From the NCBI GenBank assembly GCA_034770075.1, contig CM068377.1, positions 49,640,271 to 49,704,270 on the forward strand: DNA of 64,000 nt. Direction: 5' to 3'. This document shows, piece by piece, positions 1 to 11,346 of this stretch (positions are counted from its first letter, which is position 1; each line of letters begins with the position of its first letter). This stretch comes from Aralia elata (lineage: Eukaryota > Streptophyta > Magnoliopsida > Apiales > Araliaceae). The notes below the pieces were generated by a model. The model made no database searches and had not been told where the DNA came from. It saw only the letters and a program-made list of their open reading frames with translations. Both the position numbers and the translations under genes were made by a program.

Positions 1-2337
1 GAATTTTAGAGGACTATGTAGATATGATTTCTTGTGTGTTTCATTTATTTGTTGTTATGGTATTGTAGTTCCATGGGTTACAAAATTAACCCAACTGGAA
101 TCGAGCAAAAAGGTGTAAAAATGAAGATTTGGGGATGATTTTAGTGAAGAACACCAAGAACACCAAAAACAAAGCATGAGTCTATACTTTGGCCTAATAT
201 TTGGCATTGTTAATGTTAATGAGTAGCTCTGAATTTTTGATATGTTGTAGCTCTATGTCTTAGGAGTCCATAGATTTCGGAACGGACCAATTTGAAGGTC
301 TAGAGAAGAAGTTATGAGGATTGGAGTGAAGGATGGTCAAAATCGCGATGTCTGGCAAGGGCCATCAGGCCACCCGTGCGCCTGGTGCCGCCCGCCCGCG
401 TGTGCACTGCCCGACTCAGCTTCGACGTCCGTTGGAAAAATGGCCATAACTTTCTCACACTGACTCGGATTTGAGCGATTCAAGATGATCCGGAAAGCTT
501 AGAGATAGACCTACAACATGAATTAATTAGAATTAAAATTTTCTAACTGGAGAAATTTTGAAATTGACTGTTTTTAGGGCTATTGTGCAAACTGTAGTCG
601 TCGATAATGCGTGTGTGCAAGTATAATGCTCCCGACAATGTTAAATGATGTTTTAAGTTCTAAAACATGATTATTATGATTTATAATGATACTTAACATT
701 AACCATTATGTATTAGACAATTCAAATGGGCGTGCTAAGCGTACACAATCGCGTGTCACTTGAGCGTTCGAATAGGCAAGTGTGGTGTACGTGCAAATGT
801 CATAACGCCGTAACAAGTGTGTATAACCTTGTTTAATATTTTGTTTCTAATAATAATGAAACATGATAGAGTGTTATAACCCAATGTATGAGCATGCTAA
901 ACATATTCAAATGAGGTGAATCAGGCGTGTGACGTATAAACGTCGAAACGTCGTGTAAAGTGTTAATGAACTTAAATAGTATTTTGAGTCAAATGAAACG
1001 AACATTATAAGATATAGATTGGGGTTTGTATAAACCGATGAGAATGGATGGCGATGAGAGTCGTAACATTTTCAAACGACGCGACGTCGAGAGATGTTTT
1101 TAGTTTTTATCGCATTTATTATTTATAATGCGCGAACAATATGAAATAAGAGTTATTATATTGTAAACCATTATATGAAGCCTTTTTAGTGGCTAATTGG
1201 TATTTTATTGTTAAATAAATTGTGTAGGTTATTTGAAGGACACATTATCATAATTTTTGCAAGGAGCGCTTAAGCAAGTTCATTCAGTAACTTGTTGACT
1301 TGTTTAAATGTATTGATATACATAACTTGATTACTAAATCTTTCGCTATTATGTGGATTATATGGGAGCATGATTAAAGTGTTTGCAATGTGCAATTATG
1401 TGACTATATTGTTCTATGTGGAACTTGAACTATTGTAAATATACAACGTGAAATGCTTGAGGTATGCTATGAGATGCATGATGCATATATATAGATGAAT
1501 TGCATAAGATTTATAATGCATGAGTAAGATGCATAGTATGAGAATCATGATGCATGGATAAATGCAAACTTATGTGTTACGTGAAGCATGAAATGTGAAA
1601 ACTGTTACTTCTTGCTGAGCCGTCGTGCTCATTATTGCAAAAATAAAACTTTTGCAGATTTACAATGCAATGCAATCATATTGATATCGTGATGATAAAG
1701 AATAGAGGCGCAGGGATACAGGAAGGTTGCTAAATGTCCCTTTATTGTAATTATTTAGCTGTGATGATGGTGTATGATATACGTGAATTTGACTATGTAA
1801 ACCTTGAGTTAAAAATGAAGGTTATCTTCTATAATAGTTAAGACGTGATTGTGTTAGTTACTTGTTATAGTAAACTACAAGGATGACGATGATGTATAAA
1901 GGACACTTTTATAATGATTATTTGGTTATTGAATAACCTAAACCTTGCGAATATTCAGGGATTGAATAAGTCAGAATCTGAACCTAGGGTTCACATATGA
2001 GATTTTGTAAATGATCATGGTATTTCTTCAACCTTGATCATAAGTGTTTAAGTTAAATGTTACAAAACCTGAGATTGAGAAAGGTTTGAGGTAATAATTG
2101 TTAATGCTTGTATTGATATGGACTGTTATATATATACACCATGATTAGTATTAAATTGGTAATGTTTATTAAATGATGTTTTAGTTATGGTTCTGAGGCT
2201 TAGGACGATAATATTTATATTATATCAATGAAAATATTTTTATTATTCCGCAATAAATTGTTAATAGTATGGCGTATGAGTTACATAGTGATGCACCAGA
2301 TTCGAGGTTAAGGTAACCCAGATTTGGGGGCGTCACA
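1..2337 (+). mobile_element. LTR-A, left copy (Tekay-like LTR, 5' end outside window)
   Basis: This is the 3' part of a long LTR in plus orientation. It ends with the bases GGGGGCGTCACA and is followed at once by a tRNA-iMet type primer binding site. The same sequence occurs in reverse orientation at 49425-52508, which defines it as a repeat. It contains a conserved block at about 1615-1657 (GCTGAGCC, GTGCTCATT, an AATAAA signal and TTTGCAG), probably the R/polyadenylation region. A GC-rich cassette lies at about 360-420. No coding potential is seen. The 3' end and leader resemble those of the Tekay element at 52509 onward, so I infer a Tekay-like chromovirus origin. The upstream LTR end lies outside the window. 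Confidence 0.8.
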
Positions 2338-2397
2338 GGTTGGTATCAAAGCTATAGGTTATAAACCTTAGGTAAGAGAACCTTAGGCTATAATATA
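2338..2397 (+). promoter_or_regulatory. Primer binding site and start of leader of LTR-A element
   Basis: Directly after the LTR end comes GGTTGGTATCAAAGCTAT. It matches the usual tRNA-iMet primer binding site (TGGTATCAGAGC) with one change. About 45 bases of leader follow and resemble the Tekay leader next to 62441. The sequence then breaks into a truncated copia LTR near 2398. The rest of this element is missing, so the LTR is an orphaned 5' end. Confidence 0.75.
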
Positions 2398-2503
2398 AAA
2401 TGCCTTTTAAGAAAATCAATTCTTTTATTAATAAATGAATAAGATTACAAAGTATATGCTACATCATATCAAATATGATTGGCTTGTGTGCATACTATTT
2501 TCA
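2398..2503 (-). mobile_element. Copia 3' LTR remnant (first ~106 bp only)
   Basis: Read on the minus strand, the LTR starts TGAAAATAGTATGCACAC right after the polypurine tract (2504-2512). It matches the LTR starts at 45566 and 48385. Those LTRs continue for well over a kilobase, but here only about 106 bp remain before the LTR-A leader. The rest was removed by deletion or recombination. Related LTR copies suggest a full length near 1.8 kb. Confidence 0.75.
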
Positions 2504-2517
2504 ATCTCCCACTTGCA

Positions 2518-4438
2518 CTAAAGACAATCGCCATGGTATCTAATACCCATCTTCTCTAAGTGACGATCAAACTGCTGTTGAGTTAAAGCTTTAGTAAATG
2601 GATCTGCAATGTTGTCTTGAGAGTCCACACGCTCCAGGGTGACATCTCCTATTTCAATGATCTCTCTAATCAAATGAAACTGCCGCAACACGTGTTTGGA
2701 TTTCTGATGAGACCTGGGTTCCTTAGCCTGCGCAACAGCTCCATTGTTGTCACAGAATAAAGGTACTGCTCCTCTAATGCTAGGAACCACTCCAAGTTCA
2801 GTTATGAACTTCTTCATCGAAACAGCTTCCTTTGCAGCTTCACTTGCAGCTATGTACTCTGCCTCTGTCACTGAATCAACAACTGTTTGCTGCTTGGAAC
2901 TTTTCCAACTCACTGCGCCACCGTTTAAGGTAAACACGTACCCTGAAACGGATTTACTGTCATCTTGGTCTGTTTGAAAACTTGAGTCTGTATAGCCCTC
3001 TAGTTTCAATTCAGACCCACCGTAGACAAGAAATACATCCTTAGTTCTTCTTAAGTACTTTAGGATGTTTTTCACTACCTTCCAGTGCTCTTCTCCTAGA
3101 TTCGACTGATATCTGCTCGTTACACTAAGTGCATGAGCGACATCTGGTCTAGTACATATCATACCGTACATGATAGATCCTATTGCGGAAGCATAAGGAA
3201 TCTTACTCATCCGGTTTCTTTCCTCAGGTGTCTTTGGGGCATGTTTTTGGAGAGATGTATTCCATGGCTCATCGACATGAGACCTCTCTTGGAATCTTCC
3301 ATGCTAAACTTCTTTAGCATCGAGTCAATGTACTTTTCTTGGGTCAAGCCCAACATCCTTTTAGATCTATCTCTATAGATCTTTATCCCCAAAATATAGG
3401 ATGCCTCACCCAAGTCCTTCATGGAGAAGTGTTTAGATAACCAACTTTTGATCGACTGTAGCATAGGAACATCATTCCCTATCAGTAATATGTCATCAAC
3501 ATATAATACAAGGAATGAAACAGCGCTCCCACTAACCTTCTTGTACACACATGGTTCATCCTCATTTTTGATAAAATCAAACCTTTTGATTATCTCATCA
3601 AAACGGATGTTCCATTTTCGAGAAGCATGCTTCAATCTATAAATGGATCGTTGTAGCTTACAGACTTGGTTTGTTCCAACCGTTGAAACAAAACCCTCTG
3701 GCTGTATCATATATACATTCTCCTCAAGCTCTCCATTGAGGAAGACCGTTTTCACGTCCATTTGCCAGATCTCGTAGTCATAATAAGCTGCAATTGCAAG
3801 CAAAATCCGAATGGACTTGAGCATAGCTACTGGTGAGAAGGTTTCATCATAGTCAACTCCTTGTCTTTGTTTGAAACCTTTTGCAACCAGTCGGGCTTTA
3901 TAGGTCTCTACCTTGCCATCTGCTCCAGTCTTTCTCTTAAAGACCCATTTACACCCAATAGGCTTAATGCCCATACTTGGTTTTTATACATGGAGTCCAT
4001 CTCGGATTTCATGGCTTCTAGCCATTTCTCTGAGTCATCACTACTCATAGCCTCTTCGTAAGTTAATGGAGCATCATCATCTATTATGCGTACCTCATCA
4101 TCATCCTCTACGGTTGTGGTACAGTAGGTTCTTCTACTTGGTCAGGTACCTGACTTTGATCCGTAGTATTTTGTGGTTCTTGAACTTCTTCAAGATATAT
4201 CTTACTCCCACTGACCCCTTCGAGGATAAACTCCTTTTCCAAGAAGGCAGCCTGTTTCGCAACAAACACCTTTTGATCAGTAGGATGATAAAAATAATAC
4301 CCTGGTGTTTCTTTAGGGTATCCCACAAATCTACATTTGTCGGATCTAGTCTTCAACTTATCTTGCTCAAACCTTTTGACATAAGCTGGACAACCCCAAG
4401 TCTTAACATGCTTAAGATTTGGTTTCCTCCCTGTCCAT
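2518..4438 (-). pseudogene. Copia pol, 3' half: integrase C-terminus, reverse transcriptase, RNase H
   Basis: Minus-strand copia polyprotein continuing from 16184 across the Athila insertion. From 4438 leftward it has the integrase C-terminal part and linker (open at about 4356-4108). Then comes reverse transcriptase (3974-3207) with the catalytic YVDD motif, where the family motif MDVKTAFLNG reads MDVKTVFLNG. RNase H follows (3210-2518) with TDSS, EAEY and DNNGA motifs. It ends with a TAG at 2520-2518, followed by a polypurine tract. A one-base loss near 3240 puts reverse transcriptase and RNase H in different frames. The linker at about 3975-4107 is also disrupted. RNase H itself is open to its natural stop. 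Order INT-RT-RH and the iMet primer site fit Ty1/copia; I do not assign a sublineage. Confidence 0.9.
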
Positions 4439-5776
4439 TGATGAGTGGGTTTTATACCTACGAATCAGGTATTGTTAGGCTTAATTATTGTGGTCTTTAA
4501 GTGTTTTTACGTATTATTTTACTTGTTTTTGTGTTTATTTATTGTAGGTTGGAGCTGGAGGGGCAAAAGGGTAAATTTGGAGCTCAAAATAGACCTAGTG
4601 GCATTTTTGTAAATTCCTGGGCCAGACATAGCGCCAGCAGCGCTAGGGCAAGCGCCAGCAGCGCTAGGCCACGTTTTTGCACTATTTTTCCAGCTGAAGG
4701 AGGAAAAAGAAGTCGATTCTGAAGAGGATTCTAGTCCATATTGATCAGATAGTGAGAAGGAAACCCTAAGAATAAAAACTTGGAGATTTTTAGTATTATG
4801 GGGATGTATTCTACTTTTCTAGAGAGGAGATTTGTGTGTGGAGTTTTACCGTGGATTTTTATTGTTCAAGTGCTGAAAATTGATGTGGAGTGAACTTTAC
4901 TTTGGATTTATTTCAACAATTGGGTTTGATCAATCTAATTCTTCTTATTTTAAATTGATTGTTTATTTTTCCATGTGTAGATTTGATCCCATAATGGCTT
5001 TTGGTTCAGACATGAACTAATCTCCATTATGGGATTCTAACGGATTTTAATATGTAGTTTAATTACACTCGTGATTGTTAGCTTGTTTTCTATATCATAA
5101 GGAAATTCTATCATGATTGTTTTGCCTGTATGAATGCTTGATCACCATTCGACTACAGTACTTGTATGGAATTGAAAAATAACATATAAGTATGGATTGT
5201 AATCATGATAGCTTGAGAATATGAGGCTTAATTGGATAGCTTAATATTGTGTGAGTCAGATAGAAATATACTGCTTCACCGTAAGAGTCAAAATAAGGAC
5301 TTGTGCTTAAAATCAATATAATTGCAATTTCACATAGAAATATAGTGATTTTGGTTATAGTGATGATTACATGGTGTCTATCAAGTATGGATATTATGTA
5401 AGTAGGTCATAATGCATTGACAAATGGTTATGTCTATTTTTGTGTCCTTGGCTACTTTTCTGTGATATGTGAACTTACTAGCATGATAGTGGTAATTAGA
5501 TGAACTATTAAATGAAGTTAGGATCCCATTAATTCCAAGTTTGATATATTCCGTTAGTATTTGATTCTTTAGTTGTTAATTGATTAAGAAATAATTTTGT
5601 CAGCACAATCAAATCATTAGTTTAGGCAAATAAATATAGTGATAGGATTGATGCATAGTATTTTAATTTAACACTGTCTCTGTGGGACGATACTCTACTT
5701 CCTCTGTATTATTTGTTGACCGTGTATACTTGCACGAGTTAGAGCTCTTTTATTTAAGACTTAAAAAGAGGCAACA
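4439..5776 (+). repeat. Athila 5' LTR
   Basis: 1,338 bp, starting TGATGAGTGGG and ending GAGGCAACA. It matches 14867-16183. It has an extra 21 bp at about 4640-4660, within a run of AGCGCC/AGCGCT motifs that the 3' LTR lacks. The 5-bp duplication TCCAT precedes it. The primer binding site begins six bases after its end. Confidence 0.95.
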
Positions 5777-5782
5777 AGTTTT

Positions 5783-5800
5783 TGGCGCCGTTGCCGGGGA
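5783..5800 (+). promoter_or_regulatory. Athila primer binding site (tRNA-Asp type)
   Basis: TGGCGCCGTTGCCGGGGA, the sequence typical of Athila elements and complementary to the 3' end of a tRNA-Asp. It sets where minus-strand DNA synthesis starts and confirms the 3' border of the 5' LTR at 5776. Confidence 0.9.
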
Positions 5801-5922
5801 CAGGCGTTAGATTTTTATTATTATCATCAGTTTTAAGCTATATTGTTTGACTTAGACAACTCTAATCTTTTCTCATTTCTATTTTTATCTTTGTTTTGGT
5901 TTCAGGTACTTGTAGAAGTTTT

Positions 5923-7368
5923 ATGCACACACGCTCATCCAACTCAGAATTAACACCAGCTCAGGATAATATTGACGGAAGAGGTTGGAAAGCAAGAGTG
6001 CGTAGGAATTTGCAAGCACAGTTAGAAAGAACTATTCCGAAGATGGCGGAGGAACAAAGAATTGAGCAAAGAGAGGAACATAAAGCTTTGAGGGACTATT
6101 CCATGCCAAACATCACGGGATTGCTGTCTAGCATAGTCAGACCGGCAATAGCAGCAAATACCTTTGAGATTAAACCAGGAACCATTCAAATGGTGCAGAA
6201 TTCGGTCCAGTTTGGGGGTGCTGCTACAGACGATCCTAATGAGCATCTTTTGAGTTTCATTGAAATTTGTGATACATTTAGGTACAATGGAGTGACGGAG
6301 GATGCTATCCGACTAAGGCTATTCCCATTCTCATTAAGGGATAGAGCAAGAAGTTGGCTCCATTCTTTGCCTGCAGGATCAATTACTACATGGGAGGACC
6401 TAGCGCAAAAATTTCTAGCCAAGTTTTTCCCAATGGCTAAAACTGCAAAACTAAGGACAACAATTTCTCAATTTGAGCAACAACAGGGTGAGTCCTTATA
6501 TGAGGCTTGGGATAGATACAAGGAGATGTTAAGGAAGTGTCCACACCATGAGATGCTAGATTGGATGGTGATCAACACATTTTATAATGGATTGGGATGG
6601 CAGTCTAGGCAGATGGTAGATGCAGCTGCGGGTGGAGCTTTAGGGGCAAAGAGCTATGACGAGGCTTATAACCTTATTAAAACTATGGCAGCAAATGATT
6701 TTCAAAATCCTACAGCCAGAACGTCACAGCCCAGAGTTGCAGGTGTGTTGGAAGTGGATGCTATTACTCAGTTGTCAGCACAGATGGCGGCTATGGCGAA
6801 AAAAATAGATTCATTGTCGGAAAGCAAAGCCAAGGCAGTTGCCTTCGTATGTGAGATCTGTGCGGGGTCACACTCAACAGATAAATGTGCTATCAACTCG
6901 GAGTCGGTGCAGTATGTGAACACTTATAAGAAAGACCAAGGTCAGTTTCAGAACACATACCACCCCAACAACCGCAATCATCCAAACTTTAGTTGGTCAA
7001 ACAACCAAGGAAATCAGCAGCAGCAATTTCAGCAAAACAATCAATTTCAGCCGGCGCAACAACAATATGCTCCAAGACCACCTTTTCCACCGGGATATTC
7101 TCAACAACATCCTACTCCATATGCACCTCCGCAGGAAAAGAAATCAGAAATGGAGGAGATGATGTTAAAGTACATGGCGAATACAGAGGTTATGATCAAA
7201 AGCCAGGCAGTGGCTATTAAAAATCTGGAAGCTCAGATGGGGCAAATGGCGACTATGTTTAACAGCAGGCCCCAGGGTTCATTGCCAAGTAACACAGAGG
7301 CAAATCCACGGAGAGAAGGTAAGGAACAGTGTCAGGCTATTACACTCAGATCGGGAAGCAATATTTAG
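5923..7368 (+). CDS. Athila gag (capsid and nucleocapsid)
   Basis: Structural polyprotein that packages element RNA into cytoplasmic particles. The first ATG is at 5923; the frame is open further upstream only without an ATG. About 480 residues. The retrotransposon gag fold lies at roughly residues 80-270, with motifs such as DRARSWLHSLP and the W-x-D-L-A-x-K-F-L segment. A short zinc-knuckle-like motif follows (CEICAGSHSTDKC, CX2CX3HX4C). The C-terminal third is rich in Q, N and P. Athila gag and pol are normally one frame. Here the frame closes at 7366-7368 and protease continues in another frame, so a one-base indel lies near 7330-7365. Gag itself reads through without stops. Confidence 0.88.
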   Translation: MHTRSSNSELTPAQDNIDGRGWKARVRRNLQAQLERTIPKMAEEQRIEQREEHKALRDYSMPNITGLLSSIVRPAIAANTFEIKPGTIQMVQNSVQFGGAATDDPNEHLLSFIEICDTFRYNGVTEDAIRLRLFPFSLRDRARSWLHSLPAGSITTWEDLAQKFLAKFFPMAKTAKLRTTISQFEQQQGESLYEAWDRYKEMLRKCPHHEMLDWMVINTFYNGLGWQSRQMVDAAAGGALGAKSYDEAYNLIKTMAANDFQNPTARTSQPRVAGVLEVDAITQLSAQMAAMAKKIDSLSESKAKAVAFVCEICAGSHSTDKCAINSESVQYVNTYKKDQGQFQNTYHPNNRNHPNFSWSNNQGNQQQQFQQNNQFQPAQQQYAPRPPFPPGYSQQHPTPYAPPQEKKSEMEEMMLKYMANTEVMIKSQAVAIKNLEAQMGQMATMFNSRPQGSLPSNTEANPRREGKEQCQAITLRSGSNI

Positions 7369-8279
7369 GAAATGTACCAGACTCAGCAGCACCGAGTTTA
7401 CAAGGGGATGACACTGGGGTAGAAACTGAGATAAAAATTGAAGATGAACAGAAAGAGAAGAAGGATAACTACGAGTCAGTAGAGAAGGAGAAAGCTAGTT
7501 CAGATAAGAAGCCCGTTAATACAGAATCACAAGTTCACCCGCGAGTTCCATATCCGCAAAGATTGAATAAGCAGAGGGATGATAAACAATTCAGAAAGTT
7601 TTTGGAGGTTTTTAAGAAACTGCAGATCAACATACCCTTCGCGGAGGCATTGGAACAAATGCCAAGTTATGCAAAGTTTATGAAGGGTATACTGTCAAGG
7701 AAGAGAAGGTTAGACGAGTTTGAGACAGTGGCCTTGACAGAGGAATGCAGTGCAGTGCTTCAACGTAAATTACCACCAAAGCTGAAAGATCCGGGCAGTT
7801 TCACAATTCCATGCACGATCGGAAAGATGAGCTTCGATAAATGTTTGTGTGATCTTGGGGCAAGTATCAACCTGATGCCGTTGTCAGTATTCAGTCAGTT
7901 GGGATTGCCGGAACCAAGACCAACAAATATATCTCTGCAGTTAGTCGATAGATCTATCACATATCCACGGGGGATAGTGGAAGACGTACTGGTGAAAGTG
8001 GACAAATTTATTTTTCCGGCGGACTTCATCATTCTGGATTATGAAGAGGACAAAAATATACCAATCATACTAGGGAGACCATTCCTAGCCACTGGGAGGA
8101 CTTTGATAGACGTGCAGAAAGGGGAGCTTACAATGCGTGTACATGACCAGGAGGTGACGTTTAACGTTTTCAAAGCAATGAAGCTTCCAACCGATGAAGA
8201 AGAATGCTTCAGAGTAGATTTGGTGGATAGTATAGTGCATGATGAAGTTGGAAGTTTGTTGGGATATGAACCACTGTAG
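7369..8279 (+). pseudogene. Athila protease region of pol
   Basis: Continuation of the polyprotein in the frame shifted relative to gag (open from about 7329). It has a charged E/K-rich linker, then the aspartic protease with the Athila-type active site CDLGASINLMPLSVF and the flap-side segment ILGRPFLATG. The frame ends in TAG at 8277-8279 but continues open beyond it. This looks like one nonsense change rather than a natural end. The protease would cleave gag-pol during particle maturation. It depends on readthrough or repair of two lesions and is not expected to be made in this copy. Confidence 0.8.
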
Positions 8280-10093
8280 CGAGTGATTGCTGAAAATTCA
8301 GATTTGGAGGATGAAGAATGTGCTAAACTTGTGCAATATCTGAATACCACCCCCAAATTCGGAAAATTCAGAACACCTATCGAGCCACTTACGAAAGCGG
8401 GTGAGACATCAGTAAAGTTGAAACCATCTCTTGAGATGCCTCCTGAACTTGAACTTAAAACACTTCCAGAACATCTCAGGTACGCATTTTTAAATAAAGA
8501 TTCAAAGCTACCTGTGATTATTTCTTCTGCACTAACATCTTTTTAGGAGGAAAACTGCTACGAGTGCTTTGAGAGTTTAAATCAGCTATTGGATGGACCA
8601 TAGCCGATATCAAGGGGATAAGCCCGTCTTTTTGCATGCATAAGATCTTATTGGAAGATGGTAGCAAGCCGACAGTTGAACAGCAAAGAAGGCTCAATCC
8701 TATAATGAAAGAAGTGGTTAAGAAGGAGATACTGAAATGGCTGGATGCGGGAATAATCTACCCTATCTCGGATAGTGCATGGGTGAGCCCTGTGTAGTGC
8801 GTACCAAAGAAGGGTGGAATGACCGTGGTCACCAATGAGAATAACGAGCTGATCCCAACGCGAACCGTAACAGGGTGGAGAATTTGCATGGACTACCGCA
8901 AGCTTAACAAAGCTACAAGGAAGGACCATTTTCCACTTCCGTTCATCGATCAGATGTTGGACCGACTAGCGGGTCATGAGTGCTATTGCCTTCTGGATGG
9001 GTATTCAGGCTACAATCAGATTACGATAGCTCCATAAGACCAGGAAAAGACTACGTTTACATGTCCATATGGCACTTTTGCCTTTAGAAGAATGTCTTTC
9101 GGGTTGTGCAATGCTCCAGCCACTTTTCAGAGATGTATGACAGCGATTTTTTCAGACATGGTCGAACAGAATGTTGAGGTATTTATGGATGACTTTTCGG
9201 TATTTGGTGATTCTTTCGATCTATGTCTTGAAAATTTGGTAATGGTTTTAAAGAGATGTGTTGAAACCAATTTAGTATTGAATTGGGAGAAGTGCCATTT
9301 TATGGTACAAGAAGGAGTCATACTGGGACACAAAGTGTCGAAGAAAGGCATTGAGGTGGACAGGGCAAAGCTGGAAACGATTGAGAATTTACCTCCACCC
9401 ACGACAGTAAGAGGTGTCCGCAGTTTTCTTGGTCATGCAGGTTTCTACCGTAGATTCATCAAGGACTTCTCCAAGATAACTAAACCATTGTGCAGTTTAT
9501 TGGAGAAGGATGCACAATTTAATTTTGATGAGGCTTGCATGAGGGCATTTGAGCATTTAAAGAATAAGTTAACATCAGCACCAGTTATCACAGCACCAGA
9601 TTGGGCGTTGCCGTTTGAGCTGATGTGTGATGCCAGTGATTACGCAGTGGGGGCTGTTTTGGGGCAACGGAAGGAGAAGATGTTTCATGTGATATACTAT
9701 GCCAGCAAGACCCTTACTGATGCACAGTTAAACTACACCACCACAGAGAAAGAGTTATTGGCAGTGGTGTATGCCTTTGATAAATTTAGGGCATATCTAA
9801 TAGGCACAAAGGTAATAGTGTATACGGATCACTCGGCAATTCGACACTTAGTGGCGAAGAAGGATGCAAAGCCCAGGTTGATCAGGTGGATATTGCTGTT
9901 GCAAGAATTTGATTTGGAGATCAAGGATAGGAAAGGTAGCGAAAACCAAGTAGCAGACCACTTATCTCGACTAGAGCAGCCGGAAAGGGAGATCGAAGAC
10001 AAAGATGAAATCAATGAATCTTTTCCAGATGAGCAGCTGTTTGTGGTGCAAGGGGAAGTGCCATGGTTGCGGATTACGCAAATTATTTGGTGA
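8280..10093 (+). pseudogene. Athila reverse transcriptase and RNase H
   Basis: Reverse transcriptase and RNase H domains, recognised by DYRKLNKATRKDHFPLPF, the F-G-L-C-N-A-P-A-T-F-Q-R segment and the catalytic FMDDFSVFGD. Then come the RNase H motifs CDASDYAVGAVLGQ, TTTEKELLAVVYAF and YTDHSAIRHL. Lesions seen: a frameshift between about 8546 and 8600, TAG at 8795-8797 (CAG-to-TAG type), TAA at 9035-9037, and a one-base shift near 10070 at the integrase junction. The order RT-RH-INT is that of Ty3/gypsy. The catalytic Asp pair is present, so the damage is in the frame rather than the active site. Confidence 0.9.
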
Positions 10094-11346
10094 GTAAGAT
10101 GTTACCTTCTGACTTGGTGGGGCACCAAAAGAAAAAGTTCTTGCACGATGTTAAATGGTATATATGGGATGAGCCGTACTTGTTTAAACAATGTGCGGAT
10201 CAAATGATAAGAAAGTGTATCCCATATAGTGAGACTGAAGGGATTTTACATGATTGCCATTCTTCTATATATGGAGGACATTATGGCGGAGAGAGAACAA
10301 CGGCTAGAGTACTTCAAGCAGGATTCTACTGGCCGACAATCTTTAAAGATGCATTTAGTTTTGTTCAGCGGTGTGATAGATGTCAGAGAGTAGGTAATAT
10401 TTCAAAGAGGAATGAAATGCCTTTGAATACAATCCTTGAAGTAGAAGTTTTCGACGTGTGGGGGATTGATTTCATGTGGCCTTTTGTATCTTCGTGCGGT
10501 AATCTCTACATCTTATTAGTAGTCGACTATGTTTCTAAATGGGTAGAAGTGGCAGAACTTCCGACAAATGATGCCAAGGTAGTCCTAAAGTTTTTGCATC
10601 GCAGTATTTTCACGAGATTTGGGACTCCTAGGGCTATTATCAGTGATGAAGGTAGTCATTTCTGCAACAGGCAGTTTACAGCGTTGCTGGCTAAGTATGG
10701 GGTAAATCATCGTATTGCTACAGCTTATCACCCCCAGACAAATGGCCAAGCGGAAGTATCCAATCGAGAGGTAAAAAGAATCCTCGAAAAAATTGTGAAT
10801 CCTACGAGGAAGGATTGGTCCTTAAAGCTAGATGACGCTGTGTGGGCATATAGGACCGCATACAAAACTCCGTTGGGTATGTCACCATTTCAGCTGGTAT
10901 ATGGAAAAGCTTGTCATCTTCTGATGGAGCTAGAACACAAAGCATATTGGGCAATTCGGAAGTTGAACTTTGATTCGACAGCTGCAAGGGAGAAGCGTTT
11001 ACTCCAAATCAATGAGTTGGACGAATTTCGACTACGGGCTTATGAAAACTCGAAGTTGTATAAGGAGAAGGTGAAGAAATGGCATGATCATAAGATCATT
11101 GAGAGAACATTTGAACCGGGACAAAGGGTTTTACTTTTCAATTCTAGACTTAAACTTTTTCCTGAGAAGCTGAAATCGAGATGGTCAGGACCATTCACAG
11201 TGAAGATGGTTTTTCCACATGGCGCGATTGAAGTATACGACAAATTTCCGGATCAATCGTTCAAGGTGAATGGACAGAGGTTGAAGCATTACTTTGGGGA
11301 TGAGGTGAATAGACAGAAAGTCACCGTAATCCTGTCTACGACATGA
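10063..11346 (+). CDS. Athila integrase
   Basis: A long open segment of about 425 residues encoding integrase, which inserts element DNA into the chromosome. It has an N-terminal zinc-binding part (H..H..C..C around GGHYGGERT and RCDRCQRV). The catalytic triad is intact: Asp in GIDFM, Asp in ISDEGSHF and Glu in NGQAEVSN. The C-terminus has the GPF-type module (RWSGPFTVK). It overlaps the upstream RT/RH frame by 31 bases in a different frame, so it was part of the same polyprotein and is separated by a one-base indel. There is no natural start here. I call it the best-preserved domain of the element, not an independent gene. Confidence 0.85.
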   Translation: MVADYANYLVSKMLPSDLVGHQKKKFLHDVKWYIWDEPYLFKQCADQMIRKCIPYSETEGILHDCHSSIYGGHYGGERTTARVLQAGFYWPTIFKDAFSFVQRCDRCQRVGNISKRNEMPLNTILEVEVFDVWGIDFMWPFVSSCGNLYILLVVDYVSKWVEVAELPTNDAKVVLKFLHRSIFTRFGTPRAIISDEGSHFCNRQFTALLAKYGVNHRIATAYHPQTNGQAEVSNREVKRILEKIVNPTRKDWSLKLDDAVWAYRTAYKTPLGMSPFQLVYGKACHLLMELEHKAYWAIRKLNFDSTAAREKRLLQINELDEFRLRAYENSKLYKEKVKKWHDHKIIERTFEPGQRVLLFNSRLKLFPEKLKSRWSGPFTVKMVFPHGAIEVYDKFPDQSFKVNGQRLKHYFGDEVNRQKVTVILSTT

